Of a stretch of 64,000 nucleotides of DNA, positions 1 through 11,890 are shown in pieces; position 1 is the stretch's first letter; every line of letters starts with the position of its first letter. A program made the translations under genes and the position numbers. The notes under the pieces are model-generated. The model did not search any database. It worked only from the letters and a program-made list of their open reading frames with translations, and was not told the DNA's origin. Source of the stretch: Arabidopsis thaliana (Eukaryota > Streptophyta > Magnoliopsida > Brassicales > Brassicaceae); contig NC_003074.8 of NCBI RefSeq assembly GCF_000001735.4, forward strand, positions 22,885,261 through 22,949,260, in the 5' to 3' direction.

Positions 1-1324
1 TTTTACAATTCATAACAAATGAATACTGTCGATTAGTTCAATATATAAATATAAGTAATACAAATATTCCTATATTCTTGTAAAATGACGTGGTGACTAT
101 GACTAAACAGGTGATTAAGTATATTATCAAATATATCAATGGAATATAACAGTGATTAAGAAGAATAAACAAAATTAAAAGATTTTGTGGAATGGATTCC
201 ACTAAACCACTACGCAATTTAAAAATAAAAATACTTAACTAATGTATAGTTATTTATTCCCATCCATGCGTTCATATTCACTTTGAATGATCATATTCGT
301 AATCCTATTTATTTATTTTACTATTTGAACCTTTTGTGTGTATAAATAATTTCAACTAGAGAGAATATCCGCAGCAGCTCGTTAAATTAGTCATTGAATT
401 AAAAAAAGATATTCAAATTTTCACCCAAGAAAAACGAACGCAACTAAAATGACGTTCAAATTTGGCATCATCTTTAGGTGTATATTATTGTGAGAGATAT
501 GCAAGCATGAAATCTCATGCAGGATAAGAATCATTGTTAAATTTATTTTAATTCCGTTATATTTATGGTAATATCATCCTATTACCTTTTCTAAAATTAT
601 GTTTCACTCTTTAGTTCAACCTTTGGTGATGAAATTCGATTCTTTCATATCTCGTCTCCGCTTTGCAAGGATTTGTCCGTACAATAATCATATGCACTAT
701 TTTAATTATTTTTTTGTTGGGTGGGATTCAAAAAAGTTTTTTTTACCCCTCTATCAGCTAGTTAGAGAAGTGAGACTATATATGATTCCAATCAATAATA
801 CATCACATCTATATTTCGTCTTGTAACGCGGCCACATAATCTTCATCAACGAAGCTTGAATGTTGTAATAGTGTTTCACTATCAACAACACACATTTGTA
901 GGCCTTATGTAATTAGCGAGAGAACTCTACAGTCTACACTATAACTTTGAGTGGAAATAAATACTCGTATATGGTAACATAAAAATACTATGAACTTATG
1001 ATTATACAAACTTGTAAGTAAAAAAGAGTGGTAAGGCTATGTAATATCGTCGACGTTTTCTAGGTAAATCTTAAGCTATAAAAAAGATTTTGAAACCCAA
1101 ATAGTATCGAGTGATAGCATTAGTCTCATCGGGTGGTTACAAGCCAACATTGATTCGTGTTGCAAATTTTATTAAATACAAGGGTGTACACAAATCAAAA
1201 CGCAATAATATTTTTGGATCATAGTCTTTCTTCACTATCATTGGGAAAAATAAAATAAAATAAGAAAAATAGCGATAGAATTTCCTCTGTAAATGAGCAA
1301 AATTGGTAGGACAAGTCAGCATTT

Positions 1325-1951
1325 GACACGTGTCGGTCATGAATACGACTAAACAGCGTGGCAATTTCTCTTACTCTGACGTGTCCATGTGGGGACCACT
1401 TTCTCCTCCGACACTTCGGCATGGCTTTCTCAACTTTTTATCACTCTTCTTCACCATTCTCATTTACTAAGCGCGTGTCTCCCACCTCTATCCGATTTAA
1501 TTTTTTAAATTTGACGTTTCAAAAGTTCCTTCTATAAAAGCAATTAACGATAATTATATGAAATCCGTAAACATGAATTTTTCAAATAATTTCGATTTTT
1601 GATTTGCTAAGATTAAAAGCGCGTGAAAGAAAAAAAAGAATACAGCATGAACACCAGCGACTCAGAACTGACTCGGCACGTGGTAACATAAAACTCACAC
1701 GCTTCCCAAGACGCTCGTCCCATAAAGAGTCATGGCTGTGACCTTGTGCGAGTGTGGGTGTAGCCATAGCCTTTGTGGGTCCTAAATAAAAAAAACGATC
1801 AATGGCATAATGTGTAATTAACTCACATTCCACAGTGTTAAATAAAAATTAAATCTGTAACGGAAAAAACAATCTATCTGATGTTACACAAAAAAAAAAA
1901 ATAACGGAAAAAAGAAAATGTGGCCGGGGTTTAATAGAGAAGCCGACACGT
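1325..1951. promoter_or_regulatory. Cluster of G-box/ABRE and DRE-like boxes
   Basis: GACACGTGTC (1325-1334) is a perfect 10-bp palindrome around the ACGT core. CACGTG recurs at 1677-1682, and GCCGACACGT at 1942-1951 joins a DRE/CRT core to an ACGT half. In plants these boxes are bound by ABF-type bZIP or bHLH factors and by DREB/CBF factors. They lie 1-1.6 kb upstream of the ARF18 ATG. That they act on ARF18 is inference. Confidence 0.4.
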
Positions 1952-2392
1952 TTGCCTGCCACGATCCAGACACAAGACGATGTGGGTAACGGCACCGTCA
2001 AGTGCTAACGGCAACGGGGTCATCAGTAAAAAGGGCAATTTAGGGATATAGAGTAAAGTCATAAGCTTATTTATTACTATCGTCTTGATCGGACGGCTGA
2101 GATTTGCCCTCTCCTTTAAATGCACCGTACGTTTTTTTTTTACATAATAAAATGTAATTAGTTCATAAGCAATTCCCAAAACGCCGCGTGACCCTTCGTT
2201 TGCCTTTGAATACAATTTGTTTTATTTTAGCGCATTTAATATATTTGAGTTTCCTTTTTAGCGATGACATGATAAAACAAAAAACAACAATTTTAGAAAA
2301 CATTTAATTAAATGAATAGAAAAATAGGGAGATTCAACTGAAGTTACTGTGGGTGGAAATGACAGGTCTCCAGGATCTGAACTAAGAGAAAG

Positions 2393-2420
2393 TCTCTCTA
2401 TATTTTGATATATAGAGAGA
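2393..2420 (+). repeat. Short inverted repeat in the ARF18 leader region
   Basis: An 11-nt arm TCTCTCTATAT at 2393-2403 is followed, after a 6-nt loop, by its exact reverse complement at 2410-2420. If it lies inside the transcribed leader it could form a weak, AU/GA-rich hairpin. It could also be chance in a GA/TA-rich stretch. Confidence 0.4.
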
Positions 2421-2910
2421 GATAAAGAAGGAGAGAGTGTGAATATATGTATGTGCATGATACTGTGAGACTTCTTCAGTAAAGGAAGCAGCTTTGGTTT
2501 GCTGCGGATCGGGATAAAAACGGCGAGAAGTTTGTGATTGTTGAAGCAAAACAACACGGAATCTGAAAGGAAAGGAGAAGACAAAAAAAAAAAAAGATTT
2601 TAAGAGGAAGAGAGAGAGAGATCGGTTTCGTGGCTGACGGAAAAAAAAAGGGGAGAGATTTAGTTTTATCCAACAGTGCCTGAATTACGTTCTGCAATCA
2701 ATACGGACATAACCGTCCGTTGTGTCCTGTTTATAAAGTTTTGCTTTTTTTATTTTCTCCATTGATGGGTCTTTTCTTTCTTCTCTCTCTCGTGTTTCTT
2801 TCATGGGGTTAAGACTAGTGTTTACCGCGTGAAGGTTTTTTTTTCTTTCTATTTTCTTTCATTTCCTCTCCTTCTACTTCTTCTTCTCCAGTTCTCATCT
2901 GGGTTCTTCA

Positions 2911-5900
2911 ATGGCGAGTGTTGAAGGTGATGATGATTTCGGAAGTTCTTCGTCAAGTGAGTAGTAAAAGGCTGAGACTTTAGAAAGTTTTGTTTTTTTT
3001 TTTGTTTCTAACAGTGACTCTGTTTGGGGTTTTACTCTGTAGAATCAAAATCAGCTTTGTAAAGTTTCGATTTTTTTTTCTTTCATTTTCTCGGGAGACG
3101 AGCTTAGAAAGAAATAGAAAAAACCCCAACTTTCTTATTTTTCTCGTATAGCTTCAAAGTTCACATTTTTGTTATAGTTTTGCCGCGGAAATGTGACTGT
3201 TAGGGTTTTGTTGTTGTTTGATTTTAGGGTCTTATCAAGATCAACTATACACAGAGCTATGGAAAGTTTGTGCAGGTCCATTAGTGGAAGTTCCTCGTGC
3301 TCAAGAGAGAGTTTTCTACTTCCCTCAGGGTCACATGGAACAAGTATATACCCACCCAAAAATCATCTCTTTTTACCCCAATTTTTCTTTTTCCATTCTC
3401 TTTCTAAATTCTGGGTTTTTTTGCAGCTTGTGGCGTCAACTAATCAAGGAATCAATTCAGAAGAAATACCTGTTTTTGATCTTCCTCCAAAGATACTTTG
3501 TCGAGTTCTTGATGTCACTTTAAAGGTAAAGTTGGATCATAAATGTTAAAATGTTTTATTTCCCCTGAATCTGTTAACTAAATTTTGATTTATAGGCGGA
3601 GCATGAAACAGATGAGGTTTACGCTCAGATCACATTACAACCAGAGGAAGATGTAAGTTCTTAAAAAAAAAACTCAACTTTATTTCAGTGAGTGTTAATT
3701 TATATTGATTGGAATTGATTTCAATTTACTGTTTTGTTTGCAGCAAAGTGAACCAACAAGTCTTGATCCACCTATTGTTGGACCAACTAAGCAAGAGTTT
3801 CATTCGTTTGTTAAGATTTTAACGGCTTCAGATACAAGCACTCATGGTGGATTCTCTGTTCTTCGTAAACACGCCACTGAATGCTTGCCTTCTTTGGTAA
3901 ATATATTCTTAAAGAAACCTTCTCAATTCAAGAAACTTTAGCTTGAATTCTCACTCCAATTTTACACTTTTTAGGATATGACACAAGCTACTCCTACTCA
4001 AGAACTTGTGACTAGAGATCTTCATGGCTTTGAATGGAGGTTTAAGCATATATTCAGAGGTATTGATTCTAATCTTGGTGTGTTTTTGTGAAACTGTGTT
4101 TGGACTAAATGAGACATTGACTCATTGAGTGCCGTTTTTGGTTTAGGACAACCACGGAGGCATTTGCTTACTACGGGTTGGAGTACATTTGTATCCTCGA
4201 AAAGACTTGTAGCTGGAGATGCTTTTGTGTTCTTGAGGTACTTTTGAAATTGAAACTTTATTCACTGGTCTTGTTTAGTTTCATGAACCTAAATGTAATG
4301 CCTTTGTGTTTTTCAGGGGTGAGAATGGGGATTTACGGGTTGGAGTGAGACGATTAGCTCGGCATCAAAGCACAATGCCTACTTCGGTTATTTCAAGTCA
4401 GAGCATGCATTTGGGAGTTCTTGCTACAGCTTCTCATGCTGTGCGTACAACAACAATCTTTGTTGTCTTTTACAAGCCTAGGTATATAGTAATGTTCTTT
4501 AGATGATTTTGCTTTATATACATAGATGGTTTAGGACTCTTTGATTGAAGAAAAGTTTTCTCTCTTTGCAGGATAAGCCAATTCATAGTTGGGGTGAACA
4601 AGTATATGGAAGCTATAAAGCATGGATTTTCTCTCGGTACCCGATTCAGAATGAGGTTTGAAGGAGAAGAGTCTCCTGAGAGAATGTAAGAATCCATTTT
4701 CTCTGATCATTTCTTTTTTGTCAGTGTTCTTGATTCTGAAACCTGGAACGTCTTCAGATTTACTGGTACGATTGTGGGAAGTGGAGATCTATCTTCACAA
4801 TGGCCAGCTTCTAAATGGAGGTCATTGCAGGTTCAGTTAACCATTCCACGTTCTTACATTTTAGTGTTTTACTTATTACGTGGTCTTTATATAACGTTTT
4901 TGTCTTGGTCTTTCTTAGGTACAATGGGATGAGCCAACAACAGTTCAGAGACCAGATAAAGTCTCACCATGGGAGATAGAGCCTTTCTTGGCAACTTCCC
5001 CAATTTCAACTCCTGCTCAACAACCACAATCGAAATGCAAGCGGTCAAGACCCATCGAGCCATCAGTTAAAACACCAGCCCCACCTAGTTTCTTGTACAG
5101 CCTCCCTCAGAGCCAAGATTCCATTAATGCATCCCTTAAACTGTTTCAAGATCCATCACTTGAGAGAATTTCAGGTGGATACTCCTCAAACAACAGCTTC
5201 AAACCCGAGACTCCTCCTCCTCCAACGAATTGTAGCTATAGGTTGTTTGGATTTGATCTCACAAGCAATTCTCCTGCTCCAATCCCTCAAGACAAGCAAC
5301 CGATGGATACTTGTGGAGCTGCCAAGTGTCAAGAACCCATCACTCCAACCTCAATGAGTGAGCAGAAGAAGCAACAAACATCAAGAAGTCGAACTAAAGT
5401 AATTTTCTTTATCAACTCATATAATAACATAGCAACAATGTTTTGAAAATCTGATTTCTTTGATCTTGGATTGAAAAAGGTGCAAATGCAAGGCATTGCG
5501 GTTGGTCGTGCGGTTGATTTAACACTGTTGAAATCTTACGATGAACTGATTGATGAGCTTGAGGAGATGTTTGAGATTCAAGGACAGCTTCTTGCCCGAG
5601 ACAAATGGATCGTTGTCTTCACTGATGATGAAGGAGATATGATGCTTGCTGGTGATGATCCGTGGAAGTAAGTTCTAAAATAACAGAGTTAAACATTTCC
5701 GGTTTAGCTCAAATCAGTTAAATGTGAACTTAAACCGGAACTGATTTTGCAATGTTCTGTTGTGTGGGATTGTGCAGTGAGTTTTGCAAGATGGCAAAGA
5801 AGATATTTATATATTCGAGCGATGAGGTTAAGAAAATGACAACGAAACTGAAGATTTCTTCGTCGTTAGAGAATGAGGAATATGGTAATGAATCATTCGA

Positions 5901-5919
5901 AAATCGTAGTAGGGGGTGA
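2911..5919 (+). CDS. ARF18: Auxin response factor ARF18 (B-class, 602 aa)
   Basis: This nuclear transcription factor binds auxin response elements. Thirteen exons join in frame: 2911-2956, 3228-3343, 3427-3525, 3596-3652, 3744-3896, 3975-4059, 4147-4237, 4317-4481, 4572-4685, 4758-4830, 4919-5398, 5480-5667, 5778-5919 (1809 nt). The ATG opens [11 protein letters not shown] and is followed by the ARF core [20 protein letters not shown]. Domains in order: B3 DNA-binding domain about 126-228; ARF/auxin_resp domain about 250-330; a Ser/Pro-rich middle region; and a C-terminal PB1 (type III/IV) domain about 494-575 with the acidic motif [14 protein letters not shown]. The middle region lacks the glutamine-rich stretch of activators and holds RLFGFDL at 441-447, which matches the RLFG-type repression motif of B-class ARFs. 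A repressor role follows from family knowledge. Length and all junctions fit the ARF18 protein as I remember it. Confidence 0.98.
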
Positions 5920-7285
5920 GAGTTTTAGCTGTTAATTAAGGTTAATTCGGCGACGTCGTTTTAGTGCGTAAGTGTCTAAAGACTTTTTTTTTAGTCTGTG
6001 TATATAAAGTCTTGTCCTCTTTTTCATGTCAATTTTTCAAGTTGGCGATTTAATATTTCGGTTTTGGGACAGTGGTTGATGGGGCGGTTTTACATCTTTT
6101 ATGTGTATGTACTTGTTCCATAACCATTCAATTTTCAAAACCAAGTACATTCAATTAGTTATGGGTTCAAAGATTATATTTCTAATCAATAATTAAGGCT
6201 TAAAAAAAAAAAAACTACAGTATTAGAGAAGAATACAAAATACGTGAAGGCGTGGAAATCAACGCGGCGGGCATCATATGAAAGTCATGGAAAAGTAAAG
6301 GAGTCAAACGACTAGTTAAGATTCTCTTTTGGAGTTGGTAAAAATATTTGTGGATTAATGAACTTCTAGGATATAGTGTTATTAGAAAATTGAACTGAAA
6401 TCGAAAAAAATGAAAACTAAACTTTGGAAGTTCATGTTATCGTGCCAAAAATAAGTCTCCATGATGTTCTCTATAAAAATTCTTAAGTTTTAATTTCCAA
6501 ACCTTTTAGCTGCATCAGATTTTTCTTTAATAAAATGCAAATGACAAAAGAAAGAAAATCTATTTTGTTTTCGGATAAAGTCACATATGAAGTGTATACT
6601 GTAGTTGATATTTGTCAAAAAAAAAAATATTGTTTTAAACTTTTAATTCAGATTTGCCTTATAATGAAGAAGAAAACAATACAATTATTTTCAAACTTAG
6701 TATTGGTTTGGTGGTGGTTATGTACTTATGTAGTATGGAGCAACTGTTTTTTTTTTGCTAAAGATTAATTGTTTTTGGTATGGAGAAATTGTTTTACTTT
6801 GACAAAAACCAAAAAAGCCTCAAGCTAACTAAACTGAATAGATTTTGGAGCTGTAGTATAGAAAAAAAAAAAAAACATTTTTCTGTTTGGATAAAAGATT
6901 TGTAAAAACATTTCTACCTTTATAAATGATATAAAGTTTCAGTCCGAACAAATCATACAAAACGAACATCCATAGGACCATCATACTCAAAGTATGAGCT
7001 ACAAATATCGTACTCCATTAATATAAAATCAAACAAAACTTAAATTTTCATACATATACTAAGAAATTAATAGGTGACAGAAAACAAAATTAAACACGAT
7101 CGTAGTTTTAGTTGTAGTCGAATTAAATCTGACTAATTTTCCTCAACCAAAGAGTACGGGTTTGACTTTCAGTTCGAGGAATGGTTATAGTTAAACAGCG
7201 TTGCATCTTCAATGACAATTACATATATTTAATCCATTGTCTTCTTCTTCAAACGAATCATAATAAGCAGAAACAAGAAAGAGAT
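5920..7285. other. Spacer between ARF18 and the DUF688-type gene
   Basis: This is AT-rich DNA with the ARF18 3' flank on the left. The only open frames are short and lysine/phenylalanine-rich. A TATA-like ATATATTTAA near 7222-7232 would place a start about 30 nt downstream and fits the gene beginning at 7286. I see nothing else. Confidence 0.5.
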
Positions 7286-7813
7286 ATGGTTAAAACCCAA
7301 AAAAAGAACAAGAAAGATACAAGTTTTGACGCAGACGATAATGAGACGATGATAATCATCACATCGAAACTTCAACATGTATTAGCCGCGAAATCGAGAA
7401 GGCTACAATACTTATCATCACCGGTAACGACTAAAGACGTGTCATTGTCACTCATGTCGTCCCCTGATGATTCACTCTCTCGCGCTTCGATTCCTTTCTC
7501 ATGGGAAGAAGAACCTGGCAAGCCTAAACACCATGTTCGTCATCCTTCTTACTCCAAGTGTCTTGATTTGCCACCGAGGATGCTCTTTCCTGACGAATTT
7601 ACCAAAATGCCTCGGACAGCGAATCATGGTCGTTATCTCGCCGGGTGGAAACGGTGGTTCCGGTGGAAGAAAGAGAGAGATGGTGATGCTTATGTGGCCG
7701 GAAGTGGAAGTTATATTTATCCATCGGAAGATGAAGATGATACCAAGACCACAAGAACAAAAGGTCTCCATTGTTTCTCTTACGTCACTAGGTGTTACTT
7801 CTGGGTAAATTAA
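7286..7813 (+). CDS. Small DUF688-type protein (175 aa), function unknown
   Basis: A single open frame begins MVKTQKKNKKD and contains SIPFSWEEEPGKPK, the tryptophan/proline signature of the plant DUF688 family. Between them lies the basic segment AAKSRRLQYLSS, and after them a tryptophan/basic patch (GWKRWFRWKKERDG) and an acidic stretch (SEDEDDTK). There is no signal peptide or membrane segment. An in-frame ATG at 7181 would add 35 residues, but a TATA-like box at about 7222-7232 lies between the two, so I prefer 7286. The frame ends just after a good donor, TGG|GTAAAT at 7804/7805, so the true C-terminus may come from a further exon. I recall the locus as AT3G61840. No biochemical role is known to me. 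Confidence 0.75.
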   Translation: MVKTQKKNKKDTSFDADDNETMIIITSKLQHVLAAKSRRLQYLSSPVTTKDVSLSLMSSPDDSLSRASIPFSWEEEPGKPKHHVRHPSYSKCLDLPPRMLFPDEFTKMPRTANHGRYLAGWKRWFRWKKERDGDAYVAGSGSYIYPSEDEDDTKTTRTKGLHCFSYVTRCYFWVN

Positions 7814-9998
7814 CCTTAAACTTCATTCTATTTCTTTAAAAAAAAAATTCTCTTGTCTTGTCAGAAAGAACATGTTTGTATCTTCTTTTGTTTTGCACGA
7901 AGTTCCATGGAAGAACAAGAAGCTGAAAATGAAAGCTTCTGTGAGAGCTTTTTAAAAAAATAATACAAAACAATACGCCGTCGTTTACTTGTATGGACCA
8001 TACTTACTCAATTATGGGCTTTTCTTAGTCTATATACTGGCCCAACACCTTAATAATTGTCAAATTATTTTATGATGCTCGAGCTGGATTCGAATGTATA
8101 GAAGATAGGATGTTGCGAAAAGGCAATGTGGGCCAGTAAAATGGACAAATAATGCATAAGATGTGATCTTCCATATGCGATAATCATTACATCAAATGGT
8201 CCTGCGAATTATTTTTTGTATAAAAAAAATTAAAAAAGTTTCGAATTCTGGTGGCTAAATTCGTTCATTTTGTATTTGAGTCAAGCAACTAACTAATATA
8301 TACCGATGTTCTTAAGCCCAATAAATTTGATAGGCCATTTAGTATAAAAGGCCGGAGAATAAAGAACAGGTCGACTTGGTAGGTCGTTTAAGGCTAAATA
8401 AAACGCCACGCAAGGCGAATCTAGGAAATCAAAACGACACGAAATGTGGGGTGGGTGTTTGGGTAGGAAAGACAGTTGTCAACATCAGGGATTTGGATTG
8501 AATCAAAAAAAAAGTCCTTAGATTTCATAAAAGCTAATCACGCCTCAAAACTGGGGCCTATCTCTTCTTTTTTGTCGCTTCCTGTCGGTCCTTCTCTATT
8601 TCTTCTCCAACCCCTCATTTTTGAATATTTACATAACAAACCGTTTTACTTTCTTTGGTCAAAATTAGACCCAAAATTCTATATTAGTTTAAGATATGTG
8701 GTCTGTAATTTATTGTTGTATTGATATAAAAATTAGTTATAAGCGATTATATTTTTATGCTCAAGTAACTGGTGTTAGTTAACTAAATTCCACCACGATA
8801 ATCTGATTACATAAAATATGATTTTAATCATTTTAGTAAACCATATCGCACGTTGGATGATTAATTTTAACGTTTTAATAACACGTGATTAAATTATTTT
8901 TAGAATGATTATTTACAAACGGAAAAGCTATATGTGACACAATAACTCGTGCAGTATTGTTAGTTTGAAAAGTGTATTTGGTTTCTTATATTTGGCCTCG
9001 ATTTTCAGTTTATGTGCTTTTTACAAAGTTTTATTTTAGTTATCTGATTAACGCGACATTTGTTGTATGGCTTTACCGATTTAAGAATAAAATCATATTA
9101 CCTTTATGTAGCCATGTGTGGTGTAATATATAATAATGGTCCTTCTACGAAAAAAGCAGATCACAATTGAAATAAAGGGTGAAATTTGGTGTCCCTTTTC
9201 TTCGTCGAAATAACAGAACTAAATAAAAGAAAGTGTTATAGTATATTACGTCCGAAGAATAATCCATATTCCTGAAATACAGTCAACATATTATATATTT
9301 AGTACTTTATATAAAGTTAGGAATTAAATCATATGTTTTATCGACCATATTAAGTCACAACTTTATCATAAATTAATCTGTAATTAGAATTCCAAGTTCG
9401 CCACCGAATTTCGTAACCTAATCTACATATAATAGATAAAATATATATATGTAGAGTAATTATGATATCTATGTATGTAGTCATGGTATATGAATTTTGA
9501 AATTGGCAAGGTAACATTGACGGATCGTAACCCAACAAATAATATTAATTACAAAATGGGTGGGCGGGAATAGTATACAACTCATAATTCCACTCACTTT
9601 TTGTATTATTAGGATATGAAATAAGAGTAATCAACATGCATAATAAAGATGTATAATTTCTTCATCTTAAAAAACATAACTACATGGTTTAATACACAAT
9701 TTTACCTTTTATCAAAAAAGTATTTCACAATTCACTCGCAAATTACGAAATGATGGCTAGTGCTTCAACTCCAAATTTCGAATATTTTAAATCACGATGT
9801 GTAGAACCTTTTATTTACTGGATACTAATCACTAGTTTATTGAGCCAACCAATTAGTTAAATAGAACAATCAATATTATAGCCAGATATTTTTTCCTTTA
9901 AAAATATTTAAAAGAGGGGCCAGAAAAGAACCAGAGAGGGAGGCCATGAGACATTATTATCACTAGTCAAAAACAACAAACCCTCCTTTTGCTTTTTC
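7814..9998. other. Spacer upstream of DAG1
   Basis: Contains the 3' flank of the small gene, GGCCCA/TGGGCC boxes near 8038-8044 and 8127-8133, and long AT-rich stretches. No open frame looks like a protein and I recognise no repeat family. The right-hand part is the DAG1 promoter. Confidence 0.5.
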
Positions 9999-10234
9999 AT
10001 ATAAATTATTATATTTTATTTTGCAGGTTTCTTCTCTTCTTCTTCTTCTTCTTCTTCTTCTTCCTCTTGGCTGCTTTCTTTCATCATCCATAAAGTGAAA
10101 GCTAACGCATAGAGAGAGCCATATCGTCCCAAAAAAAGCAAAAGTCCAAAAAAAAACAACTCCAAAACATTCTCTCTTAGCTCTTTACTCTTTAGTTTCT
10201 CTCTCTCTCTCTGCCTTTCTCTTTGTTGAAGTTC
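9999..10234 (+). promoter_or_regulatory. DAG1 core promoter and CT-rich leader
   Basis: A TATA box, ATATAAAT, lies at 9999-10006. About 25-30 nt downstream begins a CT/TTC-rich leader: a (TTC)n run near 10033-10065 and (CT)n near 10196-10212. No ATG was found between the expected start near 10035 and the DAG1 ATG at 10235, so the leader seems free of upstream ORFs. Clustered GA/CT repeats are known targets of plant BBR/BPC factors; that link is inference here. Confidence 0.5.
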
Positions 10235-11890
10235 ATGGATGCTACGAAGTGGACTCAGGTACGTAAAAAGATATCTCTTTGCTATATCTGTTTGTTTCTA
10301 GCTTCTCCCTGACTCTTACGCTCTCTCTCTCTCTCTCTCTCTCTTTTTATCTCTCTACTCACATAAATATATACATGTGTGTGTATGCATGTTTATATGT
10401 ATGTATGAAACCAGTAGTGGTTATACAGATAGTCTATATAGAGATATCAATATGATGTGTTTTAATTTAGACTTTTTATATATCCGTTTGAAACTTCCGA
10501 AGTTCTCGAATGGAGTTAAGAAAGTTTTGTTCTCTACAAGTTCAATTTTTCTTGTCATTAATTATAAAACTCTGATAACTAATGGATAAAAAAGGTATGC
10601 TTTGTTAGTTACCTTTTGTTCTTGGTGCTCAGGTCTTACCATTTTTTTCCTAAATTTTAATTAGTCTCCTTTCTTTAATTAATTTTATGTTAACGCACTG
10701 ACGATTTAACGTTAACAAAAAAACCTAGATTCTTTTTCTTTTCAATAGAGCATAATTATTACTTCAATTTCATTTATCTCACACTAAACCCTAATCTTGG
10801 CGAAATTCCTTTTATATATATAAATTTAATTAATTTTTCCACAATCTTGGCGGAATTCAGGACTCGGTTTTGCTTGTTATTGTTCTCTCTTTAATTTGAC
10901 ATGGTTAGGGAATACTTAAAGTATGTCTTAATTTTATAGGGTTTTCAAGAAATGATAAACGTAAAGCCAATGGAGCAAATGATTTCTAGCACCAACAACA
11001 ACACACCGCAACAACAACCAACATTCATCGCCACCAACACAAGGCCAAACGCCACCGCATCCAATGGTGGCTCCGGAGGAAATACCAACAACACGGCTAC
11101 GATGGAAACTAGAAAGGCGAGGCCACAAGAGAAAGTAAATTGTCCAAGATGCAACTCAACAAACACAAAGTTCTGTTATTACAACAACTACAGTCTCACG
11201 CAACCAAGATACTTCTGCAAAGGTTGTCGAAGGTATTGGACCGAAGGTGGCTCTCTTCGTAACGTCCCAGTCGGAGGTAGCTCAAGAAAGAACAAGAGAT
11301 CCTCTACACCTTTAGCTTCACCTTCTAATCCCAAACTTCCAGATCTAAACCCACCGATTCTTTTCTCAAGCCAAATCCCTAATAAGTCAAATAAAGATCT
11401 CAACTTGCTATCTTTCCCGGTCATGCAAGATCATCATCATCATGGTATGTCTCATTTTTTTCATATGCCCAAGATAGAGAACAACAATACTTCATCCTCA
11501 ATCTATGCTTCATCATCTCCTGTCTCAGCTCTTGAGCTTCTAAGATCCAATGGAGTCTCTTCAAGAGGCATGAACACGTTCTTGCCTGGTCAAATGATGG
11601 ATTCAAACTCAGTCCTGTACTCATCTTTAGGGTTTCCAACAATGCCTGATTACAAACAGAGTAATAACAACCTTTCATTCTCCATTGATCATCATCAAGG
11701 GATTGGACATAACACCATCAACAGTAACCAAAGAGCTCAAGATAACAATGATGACATGAATGGAGCAAGTAGGGTTTTGTTCCCTTTTTCAGACATGAAA
11801 GAGCTTTCAAGCACAACCCAAGAGAAGAGTCATGGTAATAATACATATTGGAATGGGATGTTCAGTAATACAGGAGGATCTTCATGGTGA
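10235..11890 (+). CDS. DAG1: Dof zinc-finger transcription factor DAG1 (DOF3.7)
   Basis: Exon 1 (10235-10258) encodes MDATKWTQ; exon 2 begins at 10940 and runs to the stop at 11888-11890. The Dof finger has Cys at about 76, 79, 101 and 104 (CX2CX21CX2C) within [17 protein letters not shown] and ends [14 protein letters not shown]. Dof proteins bind AAAG sites. DAG1 is known as a maternal repressor of light-dependent seed germination, acting through gibberellin and ABA genes. Downstream the protein is Asn/Ser-rich with a histidine run (HHHH). Reading through exon 2 gives 324 residues. Removing an in-frame 84-nt GT-AG segment at 11445-11528 gives 296, the length I remember for the reference protein, so both isoforms are plausible. 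The 681-nt intron 1 carries (CT)12 at about 10321-10344. Confidence 0.97.
11445..11528 (+). other. Optional in-frame intron (exitron-like) in DAG1 exon 2
   Basis: The segment begins GTATGT directly after CATG and ends CTCAG. It is 84 nt, a multiple of three, and contains no in-frame stop. Splicing joins HHHH to ALELLRSNG; retention inserts 28 residues beginning [10 protein letters not shown]. Confidence 0.7.

Larger units (their letters stand above)
1..2910. other. Spacer, promoter and leader upstream of ARF18
   Basis: I find no convincing gene. The longest open frames (about 75-108 codons) have low-complexity, phenylalanine/serine-rich composition typical of AT-rich noncoding DNA. From about 1.3 to 2.1 kb the sequence is richer in GC and carries stress-type boxes: a GACACGTGTC palindrome at 1325-1334, CACGTG at 1677-1682 and GCCGAC at 1942-1947. 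From about 2.4 kb to the ARF18 ATG it becomes GA-rich and then CT-rich, as Arabidopsis leaders often are. The transcription start was not located. Confidence 0.6.

Noticed and set aside
599-826. A 75-codon frame at the left end
   Set aside because: AT-rich, phenylalanine- and tyrosine-heavy, no domain, no promoter or splice context.
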